A DNA stretch of 64,000 bases from Bedellia somnulentella (taxonomy: Eukaryota; Arthropoda; Insecta; Lepidoptera; Bedelliidae). Made by a program: the position numbers and the translations under genes. Location: the NCBI GenBank assembly GCA_963576735.1, contig OY755198.1, forward strand, positions 2,914,001 through 2,978,000, given 5' to 3'. Shown here in pieces: positions 49,371-60,360 of this stretch (positions within the stretch are counted from its first letter, which is position 1; every line of letters starts with the position of its first letter). The notes below the pieces were generated by a model. The model was not told the DNA's origin and ran no database searches. It worked only from the letters and a program-made list of their open reading frames with translations.

Positions 49371-49432
49371 CCGAAAGCTCCTAGTCGAGGTACAAAAAAC
49401 CTAGCCATTAGACCACTAAGGCAGCCAATAAC
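49371..49432 (-). repeat. tRNA-like relic
   Basis: Minus strand GCCTTAGTGGTCTAATGGCT and CGGGTTTGATGC; stems broken. Confidence 0.35.
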
Positions 49433-49580
49433 ACACGTTGTAAAATTCTGTCGTGAGAAAACTGTGCCGGACTAGTTATTACAATTCATTTCATTTGAAG
49501 GATGACGTGACACGAATAAAACTGAAAAAGGTGGATTCCAGACACGTCTATAAAAAAAAAACAATGTTTTTTTCAATATT

Positions 49581-49828
49581 GCCGTGTAGAGCCGGCTTAG
49601 ACTTTCACTACCTCTTTCTACCCACGGGTGTCGTAAGAAGCGACTAAGGGTGTGGGGATATTTAAAGTGGTTTTTGGGTGATGCGGTTGGAGACCCATCA
49701 CCAACGATACTTTATTTTTACCATCTTCTCCCCTATCAACTTCCAAATGTGGCTGAGGAGTTTCTAGCTCTGAAGTTCTGGCTACCCTATTTTGGATTTA
49801 TAGTCGTGAGTATATGTATGTATATATG
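49581..49828 (+). repeat. SINE-A (A3), full length
   Basis: GCCGTGTAGAGCCGG, CCCACGGGTGTCGTAAGAAG to TATATGTATG. Confidence 0.9.
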
Positions 49829-49839
49829 TTGTTTTCAGT

Positions 49840-50000
49840 TTTTATATAATCACGGCTTTGAATAGTAGGGGAAAACAGAGTAACAGAATTTGAAATTCCT
49901 CACCTTTGGAATTTCAGATAACAAGATTGTATAATGAGGGTTGTTGGTAATGGGTCTCTACCTAGCTCAACAATCACCAAGCCCCAATGCAAAAGACACA
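49840..50000 (-). repeat. SINE-A, degenerate, tail-to-tail
   Basis: TATAATCACGGCTTTGAATA to AACAATCACCAAGCCCCAAT. Confidence 0.6.
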
Positions 50001-50028
50001 GAAAATAATTAAGCTTTTGGTTATGGGC

Positions 50029-50272
50029 TACATACATACATACATATACTTACGGCTATAAATCCCTAGATGGGGTAGCCAGAGCTTAGGAATTAGAAAT
50101 TCCTCAGCCAATTTTGAAGAGTTAAGTGGGGAAAAGATGGTAAAATAAAGGTTGCTGGTGATGGGTCTCCAATCGCATCGCCCAAGAATCCTTTTAACGC
50201 CCCAATACCAATAGTACGTACACCCACTGGAAGAAATGGGGTAGTGCTATTCTAAGCCAACACTACACAGCA
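50029..50272 (-). repeat. SINE-A (A1), full length
   Basis: CATA tail to GCCAACACTACACAG, with GTCGCCTCTTAC lost. Confidence 0.9.
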
Positions 50273-50351
50273 TAATTATGATTAGCGGTCTTATGACTAA
50301 AATTTAAGTAAGTTCGTTCAATAAAAAGTGAAGTGACACTTACTTACATGA

Positions 50352-50463
50352 ATGTGGATACCAACTTTGGACACCAGGTGGCGCTGTCACGTTGTTTATA
50401 AGTATTGATACCTCTGCCAACCCCTTCGGGGATAAACGGCGTTAACGTTGATGTTATATGTTA
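50352..50463 (+). repeat. SINE-B 3' part (B2 body type)
   Basis: TTTGGACACCAGGTGGCGCT, CCCCTTCGGGGATAAACGGC and a TATG-rich end. Confidence 0.85.
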
Positions 50464-50956
50464 CACATGTGACTTAAGAAAATAAACAATACGCCCGACT
50501 GAAATTTCAAAGTCAAGTCATTAAATTTAAATTAATATTTTATCGTCGGTTAGGAATAACCCTAAAGGTCCGACGGCCGGAAGTAATGTCAAATTGCTGA
50601 CGCGGTAGTTGTACCCATACCTACCTAGGTACTATACTACTAAAATGTATACAACCTACATTTTAGTATTTTCTGTTATTGCGTGTGTTTCACCTCTAAA
50701 CAACTCTTTCTGTTTCAAGTTTTATGTACATACACATGGGTGTACCCAGGTTCTGGGCTAGAGAAAAGCAAATATTTTTTAAAATTTAATTCCGTACCAA
50801 AAAGCCTGTCCTATCCACTTGACCGCGGACGTCGTCAATGATAGGTGACTTGTGGTATTCTAAATACTCAAACAATAAGTTACCATTAGGATATACACAA
50901 ACTATATATTGCCATCTAGTACATACATACGGTTACATACTGTATTTCCGAAACTC
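50464..50956. other. No gene; small dyads
   Basis: GTCGGTTAGGAATAACCCTA AAGGTCCGAC at about 50535 can fold; GTCAAGTGGATAGGAC (minus, near 50820) looks tRNA-like. Confidence 0.35.
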
Positions 50957-50959
50957 TTA

Positions 50960-51097
50960 CGCCCGATTTCTGAATTAAGTATTCCAGCTGAGAACAACTT
51001 AAGTATCGTTCTGTCGCATTAAAATCTTAACAACTGAATGAGACAAAACGATACTTAAGTCGTTCTCAGCTTGAATACTCAATTCAGAAATCGGGCG
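50960..51097. mobile_element. MITE-C copy 4 (138 bp), intact ends
   Basis: CGCCCGATTTCTGAATTAAG ... CAGAAATCGGGCG with TTA at 50957-50959 and 51098-51100. Confidence 0.95.
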
Positions 51098-51439
51098 TTA
51101 AACTAGAATATGATTGTACCGAAAACTAATCAACTCTTTTTTAATTGTCATAATATTGTTTCACCGAAATTTCAATTACCATATACTTATATTCCAGATT
51201 ATCGTTTGACTTTTTTTTTATTTACTGTCAATTTGAATAACGACTAGAACGGATTCCCAAAGAATCAAAAACCAGATATACCATTATTCTGCAATATTGT
51301 TTTTCGAATAATCACTATTCTATAAAATCATTTTCCATAAATTTAAAATACAAATGTATTGAATGATACCTACAAATTTGCTGGGAATAATTTTGCAGGC
51401 ATATTTTACGTTGGTAGTTTACCCTGCCCCCTGTCCCCT

Positions 51440-51650
51440 TTATGCATGAGCACAGTTAAGCAAGCAATTATGCAAATAAACAAGCGTTTATTCAAGCAAG
51501 CAAGCATGGAAGCATGCATGCAAATAGGCATTTGTTGAGGTGCTCGCTCCCTGAGGTGGTCACAACCCCCCTGCACCCCCCTTACATGCAACCAAGCAAG
51601 CAAGCATGCAAACAATCAAGCAAGCATGCGTACAAACAGGCATGCATCCG
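51440..51650. repeat. AAGC/CATGCA-rich simple repeat
   Basis: Imperfect (AAGC)n and AGCATGCA words with an interruption CACCCCCCTTACATGC. The long open frame through it is an artefact of the repeat. Confidence 0.7.
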
Positions 51651-51949
51651 CGTTTTATATTATACATTTTTCTTACATGAATAATATCGAGTTAAAGAGA
51701 TTTACGATTTGTATGACTATAGATAAAGTTACTTCGGTCTTTTAAACCTTTGGAATAATGAGATTATAGTAAATGATATAATTGGTAAAAGCAAAAAAAT
51801 CATTTGAAGAATCTGGTTTTTGTTTTTCTGGGAAATTATACTTTTGGAAATTGTATTTATGTACTAATGAAGTTGTGGAAAATGAAGCATCTGTTATACG
51901 TAAACTCTGTGAACCGTTCTCTAAATGTTGAATTACGGGTTTAAAATAT

Positions 51950-52239
51950 TAATCCAGTCTGTAGGTATTTTTGTCCTACAAAAGGTGGAGTAAAAGCGTT
52001 TATGATGTTATGTTGTTAAGGTATGAAGGCCTAATAAAAATCCAAATTTTCGACCTTGAGAAGAAAAGGCGCGAGCCGCCATCTTGAATTGAATGTGCCA
52101 AAATTAGGTTTTTTTTTAAATAATGTCTCAACAGTTGACTTTGTGGCAAAAGTGTCTATGGGAAGTAGAAAGAAGACAAAATTTCTAACATTCTTCTCAT
52201 ACATGTTTATTCTGTAAGTCTTATAGGTAAAAAGTTACA
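51950..52239 (+). repeat. Left terminal inverted repeat
   Basis: The inner 190 bp differ from the right TIR at only a few positions; the outer 90 bp carry an indel and more changes. Contains GCCGCCATCTTGAATTGAAT (inverse of a YY1/Pho consensus). Confidence 0.9.
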
Positions 52240-52556
52240 AGCGCCGGAATAAAATATTTCCAAAAAAAATAATTCATCTCTATGTATTTTGGCCTTGGTA
52301 GCTAGCTATCACGCGGCGCGGGGTAATCCGCGAGACATGCCGGCGATGGCCAAGGTGTATGAAACGTTGCCGTTCCGCATTCTCTGATTAGGCGAGAGAG
52401 TGGGACGGCATCATGACGCGCATTCGCGGTCCTGTTTTAACTCATATGAGTATGTGAGTCATGGACGGTGCGATGCAGCAGCCTCAGTGCACTCATTGCT
52501 CGCTATCGGCTGCACGTAATTATGTTACGCTGATAGGTCTCGCTATTTTCAATATT

Positions 52557-54788
52557 ATGTCGGCTACGGAAGTGAATTTATGTTTTATTTGCAAAAAAAC
52601 TTTAAGTGAAAGTGACTCAGTTCTTGTGAAAGAGAGAGGCGTGCAGACTCTTATTAAATCGAGTGATAAACGTGGCCATCAAGAACATGTGCGCTTTTTG
52701 AAAACATTGTCGTCAGTGATAGTGCACTCCGCATGTCAAAAGAATTATAATAACGACAAACTGATCGCCGCGTACAATAAAAAAGCTAAAGCGCCCTCAG
52801 CGACGTCAACGTCACGTCGATCAGTTATTCCAAGTTTCAATTTTAAGACGCAGTGTTTTATATGTGCTGAAGAAATAACAGACGACTTTTTGAAAAAACA
52901 GTCAAAAAAAGGGTTATTGGATCGAGATAAAATTTGCCTAGTGGAGAAATTAGGAGTGAAAGACACAATCGTAAAAACAGCTCTAGAACGAGGTGATGAA
53001 TAGGGACGACAGATAATAGATCGCATTCAACATGTGATAGACTTAGTTGCCGTGGATGGAAGGTACCATCAGTCATGTTTAAAACGGCTCTATTCTCGAA
53101 CATCATCGGGACAAAAAAGAGGCTATCGGCCCGCGAATAATGTAGATGAAGCAATGGAGCATATCTTTTCGTACCTTGCCGGCAATTCCGAAGAGTGCCA
53201 ATTCTCCCTCGACGACCTCATGAACCAAATCGAGGGCGAATACCGCCCAGATTCGAGGACCGTTAAATCACGACTTATGAAGAAGTATGGTGATGATATT
53301 TTTATCATTGAGAAAAACAATCAGTCACCTGTCATCTGCTTCAGAGACACGGGATATAAACTACTGTCGGACAACTGGTACAGTGATAAAAAATCTAATC
53401 CTGAACAAGAACGTCTCAGAGTTGTCAAAGAAGCTGCTGCTATTATTTTAGCGGATATCCGTTCACAGGACTACGATACGTCAAAATATCCACCATCTGA
53501 CAGTTTTTTGAATGAAGTGAATTCTGTCATTCCACAAACTCTACAGCTTTTATTACAAGAAATAATTGTGAAAAAAAAACGTGGCTCTGTTGACAAATGG
53601 AATAAAATATGCGAAGCGATATCTCATGCTGTGATTTCAGCAGCAAGACCTAGATCTTTTTTGTCGCCACTTTTGATCGGTATCAGTACATATTTGTACA
53701 AGAAGTTTGGATCAAAGAAACTTATCGACTTACTGTCTTCGTTGGGCTTCGCGGCGTCGTACTTTGAAACTACACTCTTCGAAAAATCTGCCGTTATTCG
53801 TCCTGATGCAGCTGGCACCTTGGTTGACCCAGATTCATTCTCTCAAGTTATTTGTGATAATGCGGATCACAATGTCAATACAATAGATGGTTTGCATACT
53901 GTTCACATTATGGGAGCTATCCAGTGCGTAACCCCTTATGATGCCGTATCACCCGATCAAAACATCCCAAGATTGTCTAATTTGCCATCGGCTCAAGACG
54001 TAGGAAAGTTTGGCTGCGTTGAACTCTCAGTTTTCAATAAAAAAAAGAATACGGGTTTAAAAATGGAGAAAATTTTAGATGTCGAGAAAACCCATCCACT
54101 TTCAAAAGACATCTTGCCTTCGGGTCCAGACTTGCTGTGGCTTTACGGGAAATGGTCTAAATTGGAACTACCAGGATGGAACGGCTTTATGGAGACGGCA
54201 ACGGCTGAAGAACAATTCGTAAAATCGAAGATAATAAGTCTTCCGTTCATAAACTTTCCACCTAGCCAATATGATACGATTTATACGGCTCTTTGCTTAG
54301 CTGTCGAAAAATGTTCCAACCAAAAAACTGTCTTCGTTACATTCGACCAGCCACTATATGCAAAAGCTCAAGAAATTGTCGCAAACAACACCGAATTTCG
54401 AAATGTTGTCTTGAGACTTGGAGGATTCCATCTACTCATGTCTTTCTTGGGTGCCATTGGCTTTATAATGGCAGGCAGTGGACTAAAAGATTTGTTTACT
54501 ACTATTTACGCTGAAAATAGTGTAGAAAAAATGCTGGCTGGTCATGCTTACGCTCGTGCAATTCGTGCACATATATTATGTCATCTTGCTTTGGCACATA
54601 TAATTCTGGAATCCATTGAGTTTACAGACGACGATTGTAATGTGATGAAACAATTACTTGATCATGTAGATAAATCGACGATTCTGAGAGTAAATGAAAG
54701 CGATGAATTCAGAGTTGTGGCTGTCAAATTCAAAGAAGCGCTTATAAAGTTAGAAGGCAATGGTCCTACAGCCAAACTATGGATTCAA
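52557..54788 (+). CDS. Transposon protein, N-terminal part (in-frame TAG at 53001)
   Basis: The chosen start MSATEVNLCFICKK puts the first zinc module near the N-terminus; an upstream in-frame ATG lies at 52461. Module 1: CFIC ... VHSAC (CX2C...HX2C). Module 2: CFIC (about 52854) ... RYHQSC (about 53068); a TAG at 53001-53003 falls inside it. Then helical regions and a conserved block including RPRSFLSPLLIGISTYLYKK, CDNADHNVNTIDGLH, VTFDQPLYAKA and RLGGFHLLMSFLGAIGFIM. Apart from the TAG the frame is open to WIQ, where a 275-bp insertion interrupts it. Probably the transposase core; the catalytic acidic residues could not be assigned. Confidence 0.8.
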
Positions 54789-55063
54789 TAATAATAATAA
54801 TAATAATAATAAATCTTTATTTCAGGCATCTACATCTGGCCCATAAAATATAAACAAAACAAAATCAAAATTAAATCAAAATAAAATACAAACACATAAA
54901 TTAATTAATTAAATCAAATTATACAGATAATTAACAAAACATGCAGCAATTTAAAATAATAATGATAAAAAAATAATAATTATATAATGAATTAATTAGA
55001 AATTAACAATTAGAAATTTCAATTAATTAAATTACTTAATAATTAATTAATTAAATTAATTAA
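54789..55063 (-). mobile_element. LINE 3' tail inserted in the transposon gene
   Basis: Starts (TAA)8, ATCTTTATTTCAGGCATC, then A-rich DNA. On the minus strand this is a 3' end with AATAAAGAT and a (TTA)n tail. Removing 275 bp restores one frame across WIQ/YFQ. Confidence 0.75.
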
Positions 55064-57286
55064 TACTTCCAAATGATCACGTTAGTAAAGCATTTCATTG
55101 AAGCAGAACGATCAGGAAACTGGCAACTGCATCTTGACACCATTCAAAGAATGCTTCCTTATTTTCACGCAAGCGGCCACTTTTTTTATGCAAAATCTGC
55201 TCATCTTTATTTGCAAAGCATGTTAGACTTGGAAAAAGAAATGGATCCGGTTGAATATCACAAATTCACTTCGCTTGGCTATTTTACGATCAGACGTACA
55301 GATAAGTTTTGGTCAGGAATCTGGAGTGATATGACAATCGAGCAAACCTTAATGCGGATGATGCACAGCTGTGGAGGCCTTACTCGTGGCCGTGGAATCA
55401 GTGACAGCGTACTCGTACTGTGGAATTTAGGAATGATATCACTTCACAATGTTTGCGATTCCATTGAAGAATATTGTAATATTCATTTGGATACATCAGA
55501 ACAACATGTCGATACAAGGACGTCACGGGTATCTCGTGACAATCAAGACTTAAAAAAACTGTTGGACTGGTTATCACAACATCCTCCCTTTCCTGAAATC
55601 GATTCACTCATTTCTATTAGCACCGGAGTAGTTGGAAATGAAAATATAAATTGTCATTTGTCAAGAGAAAAACGTATTGAGGGAATGTCGACCATGGTAC
55701 ACACATATGACAATTTTGAGTCTATTAAATTAAAACGCAAAGACAAGGTACTTCCATTGGCAGCAATTAACAATAGTGTGAAGTTCGGCGAAGAAACATT
55801 TACGATCGAACCATTAACATTGTTCCAAAGGATGTGTATCGCCAGGAAAACTGACGATGAAGTGAAAGACTACCTGAAATTCGAGCTTGCGCCATTCCCT
55901 TTATCCTTATTCTCAGAAGAAGGCATGCGCAAAGGCACAAAATCTTCATTGTATGCAGCTTTCACACAACTCCCAGAAAAAATGGAACTCGGAAATAACA
56001 CAAAAACCGTTGTAGATGGAGGATATCTACTACATAAAGTAGTATGGCATGTTAATGACTAGTTTGAGACAATTTGTGAGAGGTACGTTCAGTATGTACG
56101 TAATCATTATGGTTCAAATGCAGTCGTTATTTTTGATGGATATCCATCTGATGGCGCAAAGGAAAATACAAAGTCTGCAGAAAGACTACGACGATCGAAG
56201 AAACATATGTCAGCAGATGTACATTTTGATGAAACGATGGCAGCTCAAGTATCACAAGAAAGATTTTTGGCTAATACTAACAACAAAAGCCGTCTTATAA
56301 CAATGCTGAAACAAAAAATGGAACAAGCTGCTATTGAAGTCAAGCAAGCTGAAGAAGATGCTGACGTGTTAATCGTCAATACAGCAATATCTTTGTGCGA
56401 AACATTTGAACATGTAATTGTCGTTGGTGAAGACGTAGATCTTCTGGTTTTGTTAACAGCACTATCTCCACCTCAAAGCAACATATACATGCAAAAGCCT
56501 GGTAGAGGCAGAACTGCTGAAAAGTTATACTCAGCTAATTGTTTTAAATATAAAGAAGCTGCTAAGAACATTCTTTTTCTGCATGCTTTTAGTGGCTGCG
56601 ATACCACATCGTCTCTCTTCAACCAAGGGAAAATTAAATTTTGTTCCCTTGTTGAGAAAAATCCACAACTTAATGCTATCATCGCCGTCTACAAAAATGA
56701 AGCAGCAAAACCAGAAGAAATCGAAGACGCTGGAGCACGTTTTATAGTTACTTTGTACGGAGGCGACATGGAAAAGGAATCCCTAGAAGAAATCCGGTAT
56801 CAACGATTCGCACAATCGACAATTAAAAGTAAATTCAATCTTGCTTCGTTGCCACCGACAAAGGACGCTGCACGGTATCATGCGTTTAGGACATACCACC
56901 AAGTTCAAAAATGGTATGGAATTAAAAAAAATCCAGAAGACTGGGGCTGGAGATATGACACCAATAGGCTCACTCCAATAACAACAACAGAGAAAGCAGC
57001 ACCCCAGGCGCTTATAAAGATAATTTCTTGTCACTGCAAAAAAGGATGCGGCAAACCATGTAGCTGCAGAAAAGCTGGACTAAAATGCTCTGTCGTGTGT
57101 GGATTCTGTAGTGGTCAGTCATGCGGAAATGCGTTGGAAATTGTAATAGATGACGAGGACTGTAATGACGAAATGTCATCATTAGAAGCCCGGATTGTCA
57201 CAGATAATGAGACAGAAAATATCGGCGATGACAATGAAGTTGTAAACATTAATCAACCCGGGCCATCAAAACGGTTTAAAAAGTAA
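55064..57286 (+). CDS. Transposon protein, C-terminal part: FEN1/XPG-like nuclease and CXC cluster (in-frame TAG at 56060)
   Basis: Continues with YFQMITLVKHFIEAERSGNW, FHASGHFFYAKSAH, FWSGIWSDMTIEQTLM and RGISDSVL. A FEN1/XPG-type fold follows: VDGGYLLH (56015), VIFDGY (56134), EEDADVLIV (56351), VVGEDVDLLVLL (56430) and FSGCDTTS (about 56598), matching in order the metal-binding acidic positions and GCD box of flap nucleases. The end has CHCKKGCGKPCSC, CSVVCGFCSGQSC, a CXC-like cysteine cluster, then an acidic tail. TAG at 56060-56062 lies between VDGGY and FDG in the same frame; no frameshift is present. Confidence 0.8.
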
Positions 57287-57354
57287 TTGCATAATTTTGT
57301 ATAAAAATTTAAGTAAATTGATGATTTTTGTAATTTTGTTTTTCTTCTACCAGA

Positions 57355-57654
57355 TGTAACTTTTTACCTATAAGACTTACAGAATAAACATGTATGAGAA
57401 AAATGTTAGTAATTTTGTCTTCTTTCTACTTCCCATAGACACTTTTGCCACAAAGTCAACTGTTGAGGCATTATTTAAAAAAAAAACTAATTTTGGCACA
57501 TTCAATTCAAGATGGCGGCTCGCGCCTTTTCCTCCCAAGGTCGAAAACTTGGATTTTTATTAGGTCCCCATACCTAAACAAAATAAGGTCAAAACCGCTT
57601 TTACTCCACCTTTTGTAGAGCAAAGGCTTTTATAAGTCCTCACAGACTGGATTA
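57355..57654 (-). repeat. Right terminal inverted repeat
   Basis: Contains AAGATGGCGGC and, like the left copy, an ATTTAAAAAAAAAA-type A/T run; 3' UTR of the gene is only about 70 bp before it. Confidence 0.9.
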
Positions 57655-57679
57655 TATTCGAATAGCCAAAATGTTACCC

Positions 57680-57950
57680 ATTCATACATATTATACTCAC
57701 GCCGTTAATTCCCATTGGGGTAGGCAAAGACTATTGATCGCCACTAACAATACTTACGAACTTCGACACCTTGTAACCTACGTCGACATCAATAAATCTT
57801 TTCATTCATGCCCTTTTACTTACACTAGGACGCCAGTCTTTTTAGAATATCCTGTATTTGATCTAAATGCGTTCAGTGTGATCGTCCTCTACTGACATTA
57901 CCTGGCAAGCAAATCTCAATAGATTGGCTGCATATATCTCTTAAACCTTT
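57680..57950 (-). mobile_element. RTE-1 3' fragment, diverged
   Basis: TACTCACGCCGTTAATTCCC to GCTGCATATATCTCTTAAAC, starting 23 bp outside the transposon. Confidence 0.75.
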
Positions 57951-58100
57951 ACTTTTATACATAATTTCAATAGAATACATATATGCCTTCTTAACATTTC
58001 CTATTTTAGCCTAGTTGTGTTTTAACTTAAATTAGTGTTGCATGTTATAATTACAACAAAAACTCTCCGTTATACGTATTTTGGATGAATACAATACTGA

Positions 58101-58340
58101 CTGTGTAGTATCGGCTTAGAATAGCACTACCCCGTTTCTTCCGGTGGGCGTACGTAAGAGGCGCCAAACGGTATTAGGGCTTTTAAGGGAGTTTTGGGCC
58201 ATGAGGTTGGAGACCCATCACCCACAACCTTCATTTCACCATCTTTTCCCCACTCAACTTTCCAAAAGTGGCTAAGGAATTTATAATACCTTAGCTTTGG
58301 CTACCCCTTCTAGGAATTTATAGCTGTGAGTATATGTATG
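58101..58340 (+). repeat. SINE-A (A1) with 11-bp target duplication
   Basis: TACAATACTGA at 58090-58100 and 58341-58351. Confidence 0.95.
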
Positions 58341-58351
58341 TACAATACTGA

Positions 58352-58475
58352 CGGCTATAAATTCTAAAAGAGGTTAGCCATACCTTCTGGTAGAAAATCA
58401 TCAGTGGCTCAAAAATTTCAAATGTTGTAACTCTGGCCTCCTTTTTTTGTAGTTCGTTGTCGTAAGCATATGTTT
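58352..58475. repeat. Degenerate SINE-A pieces, both orientations
   Basis: CGGCTATAAATTCTAAAAGA (minus) at the start; GTAACTCTGGCCTCC and AGCATATG (plus) at the end. Confidence 0.45.
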
Positions 58476-58488
58476 ATGAAATATAATT

Positions 58489-58625
58489 GCCGTGTAGTGC
58501 CTGCTTAGACTGTCACTACCCCTTAGTACCCTCGGCTGTCGTAAGAGGTGACTAAGGGTTAGGGGATTTTTAAGTGATTTTTGGGCGATGCGGTTTCAGA
58601 CCTATTACCAACGATAATTTTCCTA
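58489..58625 (+). repeat. SINE-A (A3) 5' half
   Basis: GCCGTGTAGTGCCTGC to CCTATTACCAACGATAAT. Confidence 0.85.
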
Positions 58626-58629
58626 GCCG

Positions 58630-58652
58630 TTTAGTCCTGACTTAGAATATCA
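58630..58652 (+). repeat. SINE-A 5' stub before SINE-B
   Basis: CGTTTAGTCCTGACTTAGAAT; the same stub precedes the SINE-B at 12621 (inverted). Confidence 0.6.
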
Positions 58653-58660
58653 TGAATGAC

Positions 58661-59021
58661 GACGTGATAGCTCAATGGGTAGAACGCCGGTTAACGTGCA
58701 AGTGACTAGTGTTCAAATCCCGGGTCGGGCTTACACCAATTTGTCTTTTATAAAGACATATGTGTGGTTATTTTATCATGGTTGTTAACGGCGATTGAAA
58801 ACATCGTGAGGTAACCCACATGGCTGAGTTATACTTACTCATGTGGCAGTGTATTCGTACAAAACGGCGATAGGCCTGCCCCCTATCACGTGAGTAGACT
58901 GTCCATGCAAAACGTGGGTACTTTGAACACCAGGTGACAAAGTCACGTGATGTTCAGAAGTATTAGTATCTCTGCCAACCCCTTCGGGGATATTCGGCGT
59001 GAACGTTTATGTTATGTTATA
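58661..59021 (+). repeat. SINE-B (B1), full length, near consensus
   Basis: GTGATAGCTCAATGGGTAG, GTTCAAATCCCGGG, full body, CCCCTTCGGGGATATTCGGC and TTATG tail. Confidence 0.95.
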
Positions 59022-59370
59022 TTTCCTAAAACTACAGATCTAGCGATCCATTTTTGGGATTTATAGTCGTCAAAATACGTTTTTATATGCAAGTTTATGA
59101 AATATAAGCATTTGATAAAAAAGGTATCCAGTCAATACAGTGATTGAATTGAGCGAGCGAAAATTATTGCTTCCACGTTTTCCGTTCCCGAAACTCAATT
59201 AGTACACTATTCGATTAATTTAATCGATTTTATTGCGATGCAGTTTTGTTTTATAAAATATTCACGATACATTCTGTTGATCAGGGAAAAATACATTAAC
59301 TTTAATTCTTTTATTATTTGAGGGTCATTCCGTGGTAAAATAATAATGTTCTTAGTTAAGTTAGATAATA
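59022..59370. other. No gene
   Basis: GATCCATTTTTGGGATTTAT AGTCG near 59045 is a SINE-A 3' relic; the rest is AT-rich. Confidence 0.4.
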
Positions 59371-59617
59371 TATACATACACATACTCACGGCTGTGATTC
59401 CCTAAAAGGGGTAGCCAGAGCTAAGGAATTAGAAATTCTTCAGCCACTTTTGGAAATGTGAGTGGGGAAAAGATGGTAAAAACAAAGGTTGTTGGTGATG
59501 GGTCTCCAACCGCATCGCCCAAAAATCCTTTAAAAGCCCCAATACCGTTAGTCGCCTCTTACGTACACCCATCGGTAGAAACGGGGTAGTGCTATTCTAA
59601 GTTGACACTACACGGCA
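59371..59617 (-). repeat. SINE-A (A1), full length
   Basis: TACATACACATACTCACGG to GTTGACACTACACGGC. Confidence 0.9.
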
Positions 59618-59629
59618 AATATATACTAA

Positions 59630-59800
59630 TATATAGTCATGCCATTAGTTCTTATAGGGGTAGGCAAAGACAATCAATCGCTGTAGAATCCTGGAAAACC
59701 TCTCTAGTAATCATTTACATCCATATTTTTTTTTTAAACATGCTCTTTTATTCTTCATACTTTGGACGCCTGCCTTTTTGAGCATACTCTCAATTTGGGC
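59630..59800 (-). mobile_element. RTE-1 3' fragment, diverged
   Basis: GTCATGCCATTAGTTCTTAT to GAGCATACTCTCAATTTGG. Confidence 0.75.
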
Positions 59801-59808
59801 AAGGTAAG

Positions 59809-59903
59809 GAGTATTCAAGCTGTGAACAGTTGTTAAGATTTCAATGCGACAGAACGATACTTAAGTTGTTCTCAGCTGGAATACTCAATTCGGAAATCGG
59901 GCG
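59809..59903. mobile_element. MITE-C copy 5, left end deleted
   Basis: GAGTATTCAAGCTGTGAACA to TCGGAAATCGGGCG then TAA. Confidence 0.85.
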
Positions 59904-59975
59904 TAAGTTATGCTAAAAGGAAGAATAAACAGGCAGATTTAACTCAAAACAGATAAATATGTACAAATTATACTA

Positions 59976-60349
59976 ATAGCGACATGATAGTCCAGTGGGT
60001 AGAACACCCGCCCGAAAACAGAAGGGTGTGAGTTCCAATCCTGGGTCGGGCCTACACCAATTTGTCTTTTCTAAAGTCACATGTGTGGTTAATTTATCAT
60101 GTTTATTAACGGTGAGGGAAAACATCGTGAGGAAACCCACATGGCTGAGTTGTACTTAGTCATGTGACAGTGTATTCGTACAAAACGGCGATAGGCCTGC
60201 CCCCTATCACGTGAGTACACTGTCCATGCAAAACGTGGGTACTCTGAACACCAGGTGACAAAGTCACGTGATGTTCAGAAGTATTAGTACCTCTGCCAAC
60301 CCCTTCGGGGATAAACGGCGTGAACGTTTATGTTTATGTTATGTTATGT
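59976..60349 (+). repeat. SINE-B mosaic (B2 head, B1 body) with 11-bp target duplication
   Basis: AAATTATACTA at 59965-59975 and 60350-60360. Head has GCCCGAAAACAGAAGGGTG (B2); the body has CATGCAAAACGTGGGTACTC and AGGTGACAAAGTCACGTG (B1). Confidence 0.95.
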
Positions 60350-60360
60350 AAATTATACTA

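Larger units (their letters stand above)
51950..57654 (+). mobile_element. 5.7-kb DNA transposon with XPG-like/CXC protein and long TIRs
   Basis: Terminal inverted repeats of 290 and 300 bp start TAATCCAGTCTG and end CAGACTGGATTA. TAT flanks both sides (51947-51949, 57655-57657), giving a 3-bp target duplication; if the ends are ATCCAG, TA is also possible. One gene fills the interior. Long TIRs, a 3-bp duplication and an XPG-like nuclease resemble the Academ superfamily, but I cannot confirm this by alignment. Confidence 0.85.

Noticed and set aside
50533..50573. TTAGG/CCCTAA words suggesting telomeric repeat
   Set aside because: Single occurrences inside a short dyad, not a (TTAGG)n array.
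51406..51615. 69-codon frame rich in Cys, Leu and Ala
   Set aside because: It follows from the AAGC/CATGCA simple repeat.
52745..53154. Minus-strand frames in the transposon gene
   Set aside because: Antisense shadows of the long plus-strand frame.
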